The notes under the pieces were generated by a model. The model ran no database searches. It was not told the DNA's origin and saw nothing but the letters and a program-made list of their open reading frames with translations. The position numbers and the translations under genes were made by a program. A stretch of DNA of 64,000 nucleotides. Source: Ardenticatenaceae bacterium. Its GTDB lineage: Bacteria > Chloroflexota > Anaerolineae > Promineifilales > Promineifilaceae. Positions 8,759 through 17,389 of this stretch are shown here, one piece after another (within the stretch, counting starts at the first letter, position 1; each line of letters starts with the position of its first letter). The stretch is taken from the NCBI GenBank assembly GCA_020634435.1, contig JACKBS010000011.1:1-64000 (forward strand), read 5' to 3'.

Positions 8759-9985
8759 ATGTCTGAACACAGCCACAAACCCACAGCCGCCGTCATTGGC
8801 GGTGGTCCGGCTGGCTTGATGGCCGCCGAGCAGTTAGCGCAGGGCGGCGTGACCGTCACCGTGTACGACGGGATGCGCTCGGTGGGGCGTAAATTTTTGC
8901 TGGCCGGACGCGGCGGGCTGAATATCACCCACTCAGAACCTTTTGCACAGTTTGTGGAGCGATACGGCCGTTCCCAAGCCTACATCGAGCCGCTCCTGAC
9001 CACTTTTGGCCCCAACGATTTACGCGCCTGGGTACATGATCTGGGCATCGAGACGTTTATCGGCACGTCGGGCCGCGTTTTCCCAGCGGAGATGAAAGCC
9101 GCACCCTTGCTGCGCGCCTGGCTCAAGCGGTTGCGGGCCTACGGCGTGCAGTTCCAAATGCAGCACCGTTGGCTGGGCTGGCACGACGACGGCGCTTTGC
9201 GTTTTGCCACGCCCGATGGGGAAAAGCGGGTGCAGGCAGACGCGGTGATTTTGGCGCTGGGCGGGGCCAGCTGGCCCAAACTTGGCTCGGATGGTGGCTG
9301 GGTGCCGCTGCTGCAAGCGCGAGGGGTGGACATTGCCCCGCTGCTGCCCGCCAACTGCGGTTTTGACGTAGGCTGGAGCAATTATTTTCGGGAGAAATTT
9401 GCTGGATCGCCGGTAAAAACAGTCGAACTCCGCCATCAGGATTTCCATCAACGTGGCGAGTTTGTGATCACTGAAACGGGGGTGGAGGGAAGTCTCATTT
9501 ATGCAGCATCGGCGGGGTTAAGGGATGCAATTTTGGCGAACGGCCGTACTACCCTTATCCTCGATCTGCTTCCCGACCGCAGCGAAGCACAAATTGCCCA
9601 AAGCCTGGCCAAACCGCGAGGCTCACGCTCGATGGCCAGCCATTTGCAGAGCCGCCTGCGCCTCAAGGGGGTCAAAACGGGGCTGCTGCGCGAAATTGTG
9701 CCCGCCGACGATTTTGCTGATCCGCATAAACTAGCGGCGGCGATCAAAGCGTTGCCAATCACGCTTACCGCGCCACGGCCGTTGGCCGAAGCAATCAGCA
9801 CAGCAGGCGGCGTCACCTTTGCCGCCCTGGACGAAGCGCTCATGCTGCGTGCGCTGCCCGGTGTGTTCTGCGCCGGAGAAATGCTGGATTGGGAAGCGCC
9901 GACGGGGGGGTATTTGCTCACCGCCTGCTTTGCGTCTGGTCGCGCGGCAGGGTTGGGAGCGTTAGATTGGGTGCGCCGCGATTGA
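8759..9985 (+). CDS. HI0933/TIGR03862-like FAD-dependent oxidoreductase
   Basis: 408 aa. The N-terminus has a Rossmann dinucleotide site (AAVIGGGPAGLMAAEQLAQGG), then GRKFLLAGRGGLNITH, the mark of the HI0933/BaiN flavoprotein family. ALGGASWPKLGSDG and the C-terminal GVFCAGEMLDWEAPTGGYLL close the FAD fold. Members reduce unknown substrates; no specific reaction can be assigned. It starts 30 bp after the GrpB gene, across one ACGGCCGT copy, and may share its transcript. Confidence 0.88.
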   Translation: MSEHSHKPTAAVIGGGPAGLMAAEQLAQGGVTVTVYDGMRSVGRKFLLAGRGGLNITHSEPFAQFVERYGRSQAYIEPLLTTFGPNDLRAWVHDLGIETFIGTSGRVFPAEMKAAPLLRAWLKRLRAYGVQFQMQHRWLGWHDDGALRFATPDGEKRVQADAVILALGGASWPKLGSDGGWVPLLQARGVDIAPLLPANCGFDVGWSNYFREKFAGSPVKTVELRHQDFHQRGEFVITETGVEGSLIYAASAGLRDAILANGRTTLILDLLPDRSEAQIAQSLAKPRGSRSMASHLQSRLRLKGVKTGLLREIVPADDFADPHKLAAAIKALPITLTAPRPLAEAISTAGGVTFAALDEALMLRALPGVFCAGEMLDWEAPTGGYLLTACFASGRAAGLGALDWVRRD

Positions 9986-9989
9986 TTTG

Positions 9990-10041
9990 ATCGCCGGGGG
10001 CTGAAGCCGCCCGGCTAGTTGGGGAAGCCCTGTCGGGCTAA
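9990..10041 (+). repeat. Dispersed 52-bp repeat, copy 2
   Basis: Near-identical to 4740-4794 (ATCGCCGGGGGCTGAAG ... GCCCTGTCGGGCTAA), same orientation, directly after the flavoprotein stop codon. The two copies bracket the segment 4.8-10.0 kb. Confidence 0.75.
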
Positions 10042-10103
10042 GAAATCCAGGGTACTTAGGCTCATTTGCACGTCATCACGAACCATTTACCCAGGCAAAG
10101 CAA

Positions 10104-10170
10104 TTGACTCACGCAAAGACGCTAAGGTGCTAGATTTTCTCTTCAAGCCTTCGCGTCTTTGCGTGAAATT
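10104..10170. repeat. CACGCAAAGACGC / GCGTCTTTGCGTG inverted repeat
   Basis: CTCACGCAAAGACGCTAAGG is mirrored by TTCGCGTCTTTGCGTGA. Copies of the same word set lie at about 46687-46785 and 63812-63880. Confidence 0.7.
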
Positions 10171-10219
10171 CGGTCTTTGGTTCTTTTTCCATACAGCAAT
10201 TCGAAATATGCCTTGTTCA

Positions 10220-10330
10220 CCTGGGAATGAATTCCCAGGCTGAGGCAAAAAACGTGCTAAAGCACGTTAGGGCGACATTTCCCAACCCGTTTTAACGGGG
10301 TTTGTGTTTCAGATGCCGGTTTTAACCGGC
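10220..10330. repeat. Four consecutive perfect hairpins upstream of dnaN
   Basis: Within 111 bp lie four short palindromes: CCTGGGAATGAATTCCCAGG (10220-10239), AACGTGCTAAAGCACGTT (10251-10268), CCCGTTTTAACGGG (10286-10299) and GCCGGTTTTAACCGGC (10315-10330). None has a downstream T-run on the plus strand, so they are not obvious terminators. The gap 9986-10475 has no gene; besides these it holds two dispersed repeats and the dnaN promoter. Confidence 0.75.
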
Positions 10331-10393
10331 TTCTATTGGCATTAATGGCGCACAAATTCTTTAATTGGAATTGCTGTCTTCCTCACAATCGTC

Positions 10394-10422
10394 TTGCCCT
10401 GAGCGCTGCGTTCCTGTATACT
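10394..10422 (+). promoter_or_regulatory. Putative sigma-70 promoter of dnaN
   Basis: TTGCCC (10394-10399), a 17-bp spacer and TATACT (10417-10422) lie 53 bp before the dnaN ATG. The -10 matches the consensus at 5 of 6 positions. The same TTGCCC -35 word recurs before the first SPFH gene at 12388. Confidence 0.6.
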
Positions 10423-10475
10423 ATTTACAGGTTGACATGCGGGATATTACAACAAAACTTTGAGAGAGGGTCGCA

Positions 10476-11609
10476 ATGAAGGTTTCCTGTCTGCAAGAAA
10501 ACTTGGCAAAAGGGTTGAATATTGTCAGTCGGGCGGTGAGCACACGCTCTATGCTGCCGGTTTTGGCCAATGTGCTGCTAGAGACCGACAACGGCCGTCT
10601 CAAGCTCTCGGCTACCAATTTGGAAATTGTAATCACGGCCTGGATTGGCGCGAAGGTGGAAGAAGAAGGCTCGGTTACCGTGCCCGCCCGCACCTTTAGC
10701 GACCTGGTTGGTGCGCTGCCGCAAGACCGGGTGGACCTGAATTTGAATGAGCAAAATCAGACCATCCATGTGACGTGTGGCCGGACCGAGGCCAACATCA
10801 AGGGGATTGACGCGCAAGAGTTCCCACTGGTGCCACAGCCGGACCAAAATAATCGCATTCGGGTGGAGACGGCCGTTCTCAAGCAAATGATCAACCAGGT
10901 GGCTATGGCCGCTGCCACCGATGACACACGCCCCACGCTAACCGGCGTCTCTACTCATTTTGAGGAAAGCAAGATGCTCATGGCCGCCACCGACGGCTTC
11001 CGCCTGTCGCTGCGTTCGGCCCACATCCCTGGTTACGTGGAAAAACCGGTAGACATCATCGTGCCGGCCCGCGCGTTGATGGAATTGTCTCGCATTGCCA
11101 GTGAGGACAACGATGCTGTGTACATTTCGCTGCCGGAAGGGCGCAACCAGATTGTGTTCGATATGGACAACGTAGTGCTGGTGTCTCAACTCATCAACGA
11201 AACATTCCCGGACTACACGCCCATCATTCCCAAAAAGAACCTGACGCGCACCGTCCTGAGCACGGCCGAATTTCGCAGCGCCTGCAAGCGGGCCGAGATT
11301 TTTGCCCGCGAATCCAGCCACACGGCCCGCGTACGCATCGACCCCGGCGATGATCTGAGCCCCGGCTCGGCGACTATTGCGGCCACCAGCACCGAAACCG
11401 GCGATTCAGTGGCCCCGATTGATGCCGATGTGGATGGCGATCCGATTGAAATTGCCTTCAACGTGAAGTACATGACGGACGTGCTGAGCGTCATCGACAC
11501 GCCGCAGGTGGCGCTGGAAACGACCAATCCGATGGAGCCAGGTGTCATCAAGCCGGTAGGCGACAACGATTTTGTGCACATCATTATGCCGATGCACTTT
11601 GGCCGCTAA
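10476..11609 (+). CDS. dnaN: DNA polymerase III beta subunit (sliding clamp)
   Basis: 377 aa, the usual length of the bacterial beta clamp. N-terminal MKVSCLQENLAKGLNIVSRAV, the central LPQDRVDLNL and VAMAAATDDTRPTLTGV blocks, and C-terminal VKYMTDVLSVID and VHIIMPMHFGR (classically ...LIMPMRL) identify it. The clamp encircles DNA and tethers polymerase III. A GAGAGGG site precedes the ATG. It has its own promoter and terminator. Neither dnaA nor recF is next to it, so this is not the classical dnaA-dnaN locus. Two ACGGCCGT copies give NGR and TAV peptides. Confidence 0.97.
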   Translation: MKVSCLQENLAKGLNIVSRAVSTRSMLPVLANVLLETDNGRLKLSATNLEIVITAWIGAKVEEEGSVTVPARTFSDLVGALPQDRVDLNLNEQNQTIHVTCGRTEANIKGIDAQEFPLVPQPDQNNRIRVETAVLKQMINQVAMAAATDDTRPTLTGVSTHFEESKMLMAATDGFRLSLRSAHIPGYVEKPVDIIVPARALMELSRIASEDNDAVYISLPEGRNQIVFDMDNVVLVSQLINETFPDYTPIIPKKNLTRTVLSTAEFRSACKRAEIFARESSHTARVRIDPGDDLSPGSATIAATSTETGDSVAPIDADVDGDPIEIAFNVKYMTDVLSVIDTPQVALETTNPMEPGVIKPVGDNDFVHIIMPMHFGR

Positions 11610-11638
11610 TTTTTAGCGTCACGCAAGAAGAAGAGAGC

Positions 11639-11675
11639 AACCACCCCATACGGCCGTATGGGGTGGTTTTGTTTT
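11639..11675 (+). terminator. Intrinsic terminator of dnaN centred on ACGGCCGT
   Basis: A perfect 30-bp palindrome (11639-11668, AACCACCCCATACGG and its complement), followed by TTGTTTTG, 30 bp after the dnaN stop. The ACGGCCGT octamer is its exact centre. Confidence 0.85.
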
Positions 11676-11692
11676 GGGGTAAGCAAGCATAA

Positions 11693-11724
11693 AAAAAGAG
11701 CACATCAGATGATGTACTCTTTCA
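11693..11724 (-). terminator. Intrinsic terminator of the cold-shock gene
   Basis: Read on the minus strand, the stem AGAGTACATCATCTGATGTGCTCT is followed by seven T. It lies about 95 bp beyond the minus-strand csp stop codon. Confidence 0.75.
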
Positions 11725-11817
11725 GAAAGCAAGTTATACTCGCGGCGAGCACTTTTTAACTGCGTTACCTCTGGTAAAAATGTCAGATTATGCCCTTTGC
11801 GAGTATAGATAGAGCTG

Positions 11818-12033
11818 CTATTCAGCGATTCGGTTGACCTCTTGGGCCTGCAAGCCCCGGGGACCTTCTGCTACGGCAAATTCTACCCGCTGGCCATCTT
11901 CCAAAGAACGATAGCCACTGCCTTGGATGGCACTGTAGTGGACAAAGATGTCGCCACCTGCATCCCGTTCAATAAAGCCATAACCTTTGTCATTATTGAA
12001 CCATTTCACAGTACCGGATTCACGTTCTGCCAC
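11818..12033 (-). CDS. Cold-shock domain protein (CspA family)
   Basis: A 71-aa single cold-shock domain: [17 protein letters not shown] carries RNP1 (KGYGFIE) and [11 protein letters not shown] carries RNP2. It is a single-strand nucleic-acid-binding RNA chaperone. The start is taken as the GTG at 12033, because AGGAGG lies 9 nt upstream on the minus strand and the protein then has the canonical CspA N-terminus; an in-frame ATG further up (12102) would add a non-homologous tail. It is probably monocistronic, with a terminator at 11693-11724. Confidence 0.93.
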   Translation of the reverse strand: MAERESGTVKWFNNDKGYGFIERDAGGDIFVHYSAIQGSGYRSLEDGQRVEFAVAEGPRGLQAQEVNRIAE

Positions 12034-12218
12034 GGTTACCAACCTCCTACGATTGTACAGGGCCGCTTTTGTTGCCAAAAACAGCCAATAAAAGCTGGAC
12101 AAACGCTATCATAATTTTATGCGGTTGTCAAAGCTCATAAGCCAATGTTGGGGGAAGCGAATAACATTTTCTTATAGAAGAATTTAGCGGGGAAACGGCC
12201 GTTGCTGCCTAATCATAC

Positions 12219-12255
12219 AAAAAAGGCCTCTTGCGCGCGGCAAAAGGCCAAAAAA
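12219..12255 (-). terminator. Intrinsic terminator of tRNA-Val
   Basis: On the minus strand the stem AGGCC... (GGCCTTTTGCCGCGCGCAAGAGGCC outline) is followed by TTTTTTG, directly after the tRNA 3' end. Confidence 0.8.
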
Positions 12256-12256
12256 G

Positions 12257-12330
<74 letters not shown>

Positions 12331-12387
12331 GAACAAGCGAGAATTATACCTACGTTTACGGCGGCGTCAAAATATACATAAAGTTTG

Positions 12388-12417
12388 TTGCCCCCTGAAA
12401 TGGCCCTATGGTATAGT
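12388..12417 (+). promoter_or_regulatory. Putative promoter of the SPFH operon
   Basis: TTGCCC (12388-12393), an 18-bp spacer and TATAGT (12412-12417). The expected transcription start falls within a few bases of the ATG at 12427, so the mRNA would be leaderless or nearly so. No ribosome site is visible before that ATG, which agrees. Confidence 0.55.
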
Positions 12418-12426
12418 TGCGCCAAG

Positions 12427-13725
12427 ATGACGCCCAAACCAAAAGAACGCAAAGAATGGGGGATGTTAGGCTTAGGCGCAGCGCTCTTGCTGCTGTTTTT
12501 TGTTGGGCGTTTATTGCGAGATGCAACGGGTGAGCCGCACCTCTGGTTGGTCTCTTGGAGCTGGCTGGTTATTGCCGCCATTACCTTTTTTTTGGGCCTG
12601 ATTTATTATGCCCAATATGTCTCGCCGCTGCGTGGGGAAGAGGGGTGGGCCGAAGGCGTTCGCTTGCTTCTGGAAGCTTACTACAACGTCGCCGAAAAAC
12701 TGCTAGAAGGCACCGAACCGAAGAAGAAAAAGAAGGCCTCGTCGTCCGCCGATGATGTGGATAAGCTACCGGACAGCCTGAAGAGTTTGAAGGCCGGATT
12801 TATTCGTGGCTACCAGGTGTTGGCGATTACCAAGGGGCGCAGCTATGTGCGCCCGGCTGGGCCTGGCTTTGTGGTGCTGTACAAAAAGGAGCAAATCTGG
12901 CGGGTTATCGACCTGCGGCCACAACGCCGCAGCCAGCCGGTGATCACCAAAACCCGCGACGGCATTCCCATCGAGACGTCTGTTTCGGTGACCTTTCAGG
13001 TGCGGCGTGATGGCACAGGCGGTGATGATGATGTGCTGTACCCTTTTGACCCGGAAGCCATTTTCCCAGTGAGCTACGACGAGACGGTGGATGAACACGG
13101 CCGTCTCCAACCCTGGACCCATCAACTAACGCCGCCTGCTGCGGCGATCCTGGCCAACGAGATTCCCAAATTTAGCCTGAACGAACTTACACGTGCCGAA
13201 GAGGGCGTTTCCCCGCTTGAGGAGATCAAACAAACCATCACCCGAGACTTGCAGCGGCGTTTCTTGCCCAAGGGCATCGAGGTGACGGCCGTTGGCATAG
13301 GTGGCCTGAAATTACCTGAAGAAGTGCGCGATCAGCAGTTCCAGACGTGGCAGGCTGATTGGCAGCGCAAAATCCGCATCAAAAATGCGGCGGGCAACGC
13401 CGAAGTGGTGCGCCGCTTCAAGCAGGCGCAGGCGCGGGCGCAGATTGAAATCATCGAAAATATTGTTAACAGCATTGATGCCATGCGTCGGGATGAGGAC
13501 ATTGAGCTGTCGCAGGTGATTATGCTGCGTATGATTGAGGCGCTGGAAGACGCGGTTTCGGCCGGATCGGTGCAGGCGCTGGTGCCGCAGCAAATCATTG
13601 CCGGGCTGGTAGGCGATGTCTCGCGCCAAATGCATTCCTGGGTGGAGACGCCAACCGTGGGCAGCAAGCGGGTAGAACCCCCGAGCCTGGGAGCGGGTAT
13701 GAAAAACCAGGAGGGTGAACCATGA
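12427..13725 (+). CDS. SPFH/band-7 domain membrane protein 1
   Basis: 432 aa from the ATG at 12427; the reading could extend 14 codons upstream but that would run through the likely promoter. Two N-terminal membrane helices (WGMLGLGAALLLLFFVG and LVIAAITFFLGLIYYAQYV), a basic linker (KKKKKASSS), then an SPFH domain (about 140-330: VRPAGPGFVVLYK, TKTRDGIPIETSVSVTFQV, ITRDLQRRFLPKGIEVTAVGIG). A helical tail (NAEVVRRFKQAQARAQIEIIENI) follows. SPFH proteins oligomerise into membrane scaffolds or cages. The stop overlaps the next start (ATGA), implying coupled translation of the three-gene operon. Confidence 0.85.
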   Translation: MTPKPKERKEWGMLGLGAALLLLFFVGRLLRDATGEPHLWLVSWSWLVIAAITFFLGLIYYAQYVSPLRGEEGWAEGVRLLLEAYYNVAEKLLEGTEPKKKKKASSSADDVDKLPDSLKSLKAGFIRGYQVLAITKGRSYVRPAGPGFVVLYKKEQIWRVIDLRPQRRSQPVITKTRDGIPIETSVSVTFQVRRDGTGGDDDVLYPFDPEAIFPVSYDETVDEHGRLQPWTHQLTPPAAAILANEIPKFSLNELTRAEEGVSPLEEIKQTITRDLQRRFLPKGIEVTAVGIGGLKLPEEVRDQQFQTWQADWQRKIRIKNAAGNAEVVRRFKQAQARAQIEIIENIVNSIDAMRRDEDIELSQVIMLRMIEALEDAVSAGSVQALVPQQIIAGLVGDVSRQMHSWVETPTVGSKRVEPPSLGAGMKNQEGEP

Positions 13726-15074
13726 GCGCCAATGCGCGACGGCCGTTTATCCGCCTGAACCGCCAGCCTATCGACAACAGCTGGTATGTCATCGTCCTGC
13801 TGGGTCTGCTCTTCATGTTTTGGGTGTATGCTCGCTTCATCGAACGGGTCGATGTGGCTATGGTCAACAACTTTTTGGTTGGCCGTCAGCTGTCTGTTTT
13901 GGCTGAAATTCCGGGCCTTTCCTTAATAATAAGCTTCTTCCATTGGAAAGTGTTGCGCCACATCATCGCTGTGATTGTGGGGTGGCTGTTTGCGCGCGAT
14001 GCGGCCCTGGTGCTGGTGCGCGTGCTGTACGATCTGCCTGATCGCCAAAGCGCGCAGAAATTTTTGGGCCGTTTGCTGGGCACCAACATGCCCGTTTTAG
14101 ATGCGACAGAAGTTACACCTGCTAGTCTGGCCTCTGACCGCAAAAATTCTGTTTTGCTGCGGGTAGGTGGGCCGGGCCGGGTAAAAGTCCCGGCCGGGCA
14201 TGTGATTGTGACGGAGCTAAACGGCCGTTTCCAACGCATCCTCCCCACAGGCAAACACGTTTTGGGCCGCTATGAATACGTCCATGCTGTGCTCAACCTA
14301 CAGCCCCAAGAGCGCACCGACAACGAATTTACCGCCCACTCGCGCGATGGTATCGAGCTGCGCGTGGGCATCAGTATTGTGTACCGTCTGAAAATGGGTG
14401 AGCAGATTGCCACCCGCGAAAACCCGTACCCGTATGACGAAACGGCCGTACGCACCGCCGCCTATGCCCAAACCGTTACCGATGACCGGGGCAGCGTGTC
14501 CACCTGGGAAGACACCCCACTAGCGATGGCCCGCGGCACCATGATTGGCATTTTGGCCGGTTTTCGGCTAGATGAAATTATCTCTTCTCAACGACCGGGT
14601 GAAGAGCCGTACCGCACGCTGCGCAACGAACTGCTGCGCCAACTGCGTGGCAAGCTGGATGGTCTGGGGATCGATTTGCAGGCGGTGGGTATCAACCGCA
14701 TCGATCTCCCGCCAGGGGTTACCGAGCAGTACATTGATTACTGGAAATCCCATTGGGAATCGCAAATGATGTTGAATCTGGTTGATGGTACAGCAACGGC
14801 CGTTGAAGAAATGGAAATTGCCCGCGCTGAAGCCGAGATTATGATGATCCAGGCCATTCAAGAAGGGGTGCAGCGTGCCCGGCGCGAGGGGGCGACGGCC
14901 CACATGGATGAGGTGATCGCGCTGCGGTTGGTGGAAGCGATGGAGCACATGGCGCGCAACTCGCAGCAAACGACGCCCTTGCCCAATACGTTGATCCCCC
15001 AGCTAGACAATTTGCGTAAGCAGCTGCGCGACGGCGTTTTTGATCAGAACAGCTCAGGGAAGCCGCTCCAATGA
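13722..15074 (+). CDS. SPFH/band-7 domain membrane protein 2
   Basis: 450-aa paralogue of the preceding gene. Membrane segments occur near residues 23-40 (YVIVLLGLLFMFWVYA) and about 62-110. The SPFH domain follows (about 150-340: VKVPAGHVIVTELNGRF, AHSRDGIELRVGISIVYRL, LDGLGIDLQAVGINRIDLPP) and then a helical tail. The ATG lies inside the stop of gene 1, and the stop overlaps the start of the TPR gene by 4 bp. Two diverged SPFH proteins coupled together suggest a hetero-oligomeric membrane assembly; this is inference. Confidence 0.85.
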   Translation: MSANARRPFIRLNRQPIDNSWYVIVLLGLLFMFWVYARFIERVDVAMVNNFLVGRQLSVLAEIPGLSLIISFFHWKVLRHIIAVIVGWLFARDAALVLVRVLYDLPDRQSAQKFLGRLLGTNMPVLDATEVTPASLASDRKNSVLLRVGGPGRVKVPAGHVIVTELNGRFQRILPTGKHVLGRYEYVHAVLNLQPQERTDNEFTAHSRDGIELRVGISIVYRLKMGEQIATRENPYPYDETAVRTAAYAQTVTDDRGSVSTWEDTPLAMARGTMIGILAGFRLDEIISSQRPGEEPYRTLRNELLRQLRGKLDGLGIDLQAVGINRIDLPPGVTEQYIDYWKSHWESQMMLNLVDGTATAVEEMEIARAEAEIMMIQAIQEGVQRARREGATAHMDEVIALRLVEAMEHMARNSQQTTPLPNTLIPQLDNLRKQLRDGVFDQNSSGKPLQ

Positions 15075-16288
15075 GTAACCTTCCCGTCCCGGCCCAGCAA
15101 ACCTACGACAACAACAGCAGCATTCGTACGGCCGTAAATCGCCTCACTGAACTGCTCGAATGGCTCTACCCGGAGCCCAGCCCCGACATTTTTACCGTGC
15201 GCGACTACCGCAATCGGTATCCCTTCACGCGCCTTGGCCCCCTGGCAACGAGTGACATAGATCGCTACCAGCGGATCAATCGGGCCATTGGCAACCACGT
15301 GCAACTGGGCCTGTGCGAGTACCACATCGGCCTGATTTACCTGCACGAGGGCGAGTTTCGTGCGGCGGTGCAGCAGTTTGAGCAGGCCCGCCAGCAGTGG
15401 GCGTTTGTCAACCAGTCGGCGGCGATTGCTCTGACGCATCTGGCACGAGCTGTGGCTTTGCGACGAGCCAATCATTATGAATCGGCGCTGGTGAGCGCAG
15501 GCAAAGTGGCTGGCTGGCTGGATCGGGCACGATTGGGTGAGCCGGTGCCGCAAGGCGGCCGTTTTTTTGAGAGGGTGCTTTCTTACGTGGCCGAATTGCA
15601 AGCTGAGCTGCGCAAATTGATGAGCCCGCCGCCGGATACGGCCGTTGCCGACCAGTCTGCCGAGACGGAAACGGAAGCTGAGGAAGATGCAGAGGCCAAC
15701 AGTTCCCCACCACCTGGCCCCCCGTTTACCGGCGCGGCGCTTGGGTCGCCTCGGCCCGCTCCCGTAGCCGGGCCAGCCGCCGCCGAGCCAACCACCCGCG
15801 CCGATGATGAAATTGAAACCGGAGCCATCGCCCCAGAACCCATCGTCAACTTTGACCGTTCGTCCACGCCCTCGATCCCCATCCCTGAACATCTGCTCAT
15901 CGACGAGCGATACGCCTGGTATCTGGTGGAATTTCGCCCGGAATCCAGCTTTTTACCAGAGTTCAATACCGGGGATTGGCTGCTGGTCGATGTGCAGCCG
16001 GAACTGGATGAAGATTTGCACGATACCGAGCAGCCAATTTTGGTCGTGAAGAAAGAAAACATTGACGGTACAATTCGAGTACGGCCGTTGGATCCCAAAT
16101 CACGTTTTCAGCGCATCTACCTGGTAACGCTGGCCGATTCCCCCACTGGTGCGTTCCGGGTGGATGAGGATAGTGGGACTGTCACGTTTTCTAACCAGAT
16201 GCGCGAAATTGGAGTGGACCGTGACGAAATTTTGGGGGTGGTAGTAGGCTTTTGGCGTCCGATGGTGGTCGTGATGCCTGTCGATTAG
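15071..16288 (+). CDS. TPR protein with C-terminal LexA/S24-like domain
   Basis: 405 aa, third gene of the coupled SPFH operon. Residues about 80-165 are TPR-like (GLCEYHIGLIYLHEGEFRAAVQQFEQA, SALVSAGKVAGWLD). A Pro/Ala/Glu-rich linker (about 190-270) leads to a C-terminal beta domain that reads like the LexA/S24 fold: SSFLPEFNTGDWLLVDV places a Ser nine residues before GD, as in LexA Ser-X9-GD, and EILGVVVGFWRP resembles the terminal LexA strand. The lysine of the catalytic dyad is not evident; TIRVRPL stands where VKRL would be. It may therefore be a non-cleaving S24-like fold. Function unknown. Confidence 0.65.
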   Translation: MSNLPVPAQQTYDNNSSIRTAVNRLTELLEWLYPEPSPDIFTVRDYRNRYPFTRLGPLATSDIDRYQRINRAIGNHVQLGLCEYHIGLIYLHEGEFRAAVQQFEQARQQWAFVNQSAAIALTHLARAVALRRANHYESALVSAGKVAGWLDRARLGEPVPQGGRFFERVLSYVAELQAELRKLMSPPPDTAVADQSAETETEAEEDAEANSSPPPGPPFTGAALGSPRPAPVAGPAAAEPTTRADDEIETGAIAPEPIVNFDRSSTPSIPIPEHLLIDERYAWYLVEFRPESSFLPEFNTGDWLLVDVQPELDEDLHDTEQPILVVKKENIDGTIRVRPLDPKSRFQRIYLVTLADSPTGAFRVDEDSGTVTFSNQMREIGVDRDEILGVVVGFWRPMVVVMPVD

Positions 16289-16374
16289 ACAGCGGTTTGG
16301 GTCAGCTGTCGTCAGGTTTGTCCTTGTCATCCGTAGCTTCAAGCGGCATGTTGCCGGCCAAGGAAGAGTGATTC

Positions 16375-17304
16375 ATGGCAGAACAAATATTAGTCATTGG
16401 CGCTACCTTGCTGGATTCACGCGGCAAGCCAGATGCAGGCCTCGCGCCAGGCACCTCCAACACGGCAAAAATTCGGGTGACGCGCGGTGGCACGGCGCGT
16501 AACGTGGCTGAAAACCTGGGTCGATTGGGTGCCGAGGTGCGCCTGATTTCGGTGGTGGGGGATGATCTGATTGGCCACCGCTTAAAATCGCAAACGGCCG
16601 AATCTGGTGTCGATACCGAACACGTGCAAATCATTGACGGGGAATACACCGGGGCCTACATTGCCGTTCTGGAAGAAAACGGTGCACTTTCTGTGGCTCT
16701 GGACGATGTGCGTGTGCTGCGCCACATTACGCCCAGCTACCTGGACCGGCATCGCAGCCTGTTCAAAGAGGCTGACATGGTGATGATGGACGGTAGCCTG
16801 ACGCCAGACTCCATGGCCACTGTGGTTCGCCTGTGCGCCAAGTACAACAAACTGTTGTGTGCCGATCCTTCCTCGGCGCGATTGGCTTATAAATTACGGC
16901 CGTTTCTCGATCAGCTCCATCTGGTTGTGCCCAACGAGGTAGAAGCTGCCGCGCTGTGTGAAGTTGATTTTGATGGTCCTGATCCAGAGGCTAGTCTGGC
17001 CCTGGCACGTTGTCTAGTCGGTGCGGGGGTGTCTAACGTTGTCGTGACCCTGGCCGATTTTGGCCTGGATTACGCCACCAACAGCGAAACTGGCTACATC
17101 CCGGCTAACTACAGCGCGATTGTTGATGCGACGGGCACGGGGGATGCCGTCACGGCAGCCATCATGTTTGGCATGTTGAACGATCTGCCGCCCATCGAGG
17201 CGATTCGCCTGGGGGCCGCAGCGGCCGTTCTCACCTTGCAAACGGCCGAAACCGTTGTGCCCGATCTCAGCCTGGACATGCTGTACGATCATTTAATTGT
17301 TTAA
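16375..17304 (+). CDS. PfkB-family sugar/nucleoside kinase, pseudouridine-kinase-like
   Basis: 309-aa ribokinase-family protein: substrate-binding RGGTARNVAENLGRLGAEV near residue 38, and the C-terminal ATP-site and catalytic block VDATGTGDAVTAA (Asp near 248) in place of the usual DTTGAGD. GG-ARN-AENL is the form seen in pseudouridine kinases (PsuK), so phosphorylation of pseudouridine or another nucleoside is plausible; the substrate is inferred. An AAGGAAGAG site sits 9 nt before the ATG. The neighbouring lipid-kinase-like gene gives no pathway hint. Confidence 0.8.
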   Translation: MAEQILVIGATLLDSRGKPDAGLAPGTSNTAKIRVTRGGTARNVAENLGRLGAEVRLISVVGDDLIGHRLKSQTAESGVDTEHVQIIDGEYTGAYIAVLEENGALSVALDDVRVLRHITPSYLDRHRSLFKEADMVMMDGSLTPDSMATVVRLCAKYNKLLCADPSSARLAYKLRPFLDQLHLVVPNEVEAAALCEVDFDGPDPEASLALARCLVGAGVSNVVVTLADFGLDYATNSETGYIPANYSAIVDATGTGDAVTAAIMFGMLNDLPPIEAIRLGAAAAVLTLQTAETVVPDLSLDMLYDHLIV

Positions 17305-17389
17305 ATAGGGGCTGGTTGCTGGTGGCTGGTTTTGAACAGCCCGCTGCCTGCAACCAACTACTAACCACAAACCACTAAAACCAACTATC
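17305..17389. repeat. GTGGTTGGTGGTTAG-family inverted repeat
   Basis: GGCTGGTTGCTGGTGGCTGG and the mirrored CAACTACTAACCACAAACCACTAAAACC fill the gap after the PfkB gene. The same word family recurs at 50777-50845 and 58905-59005. Confidence 0.65.
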
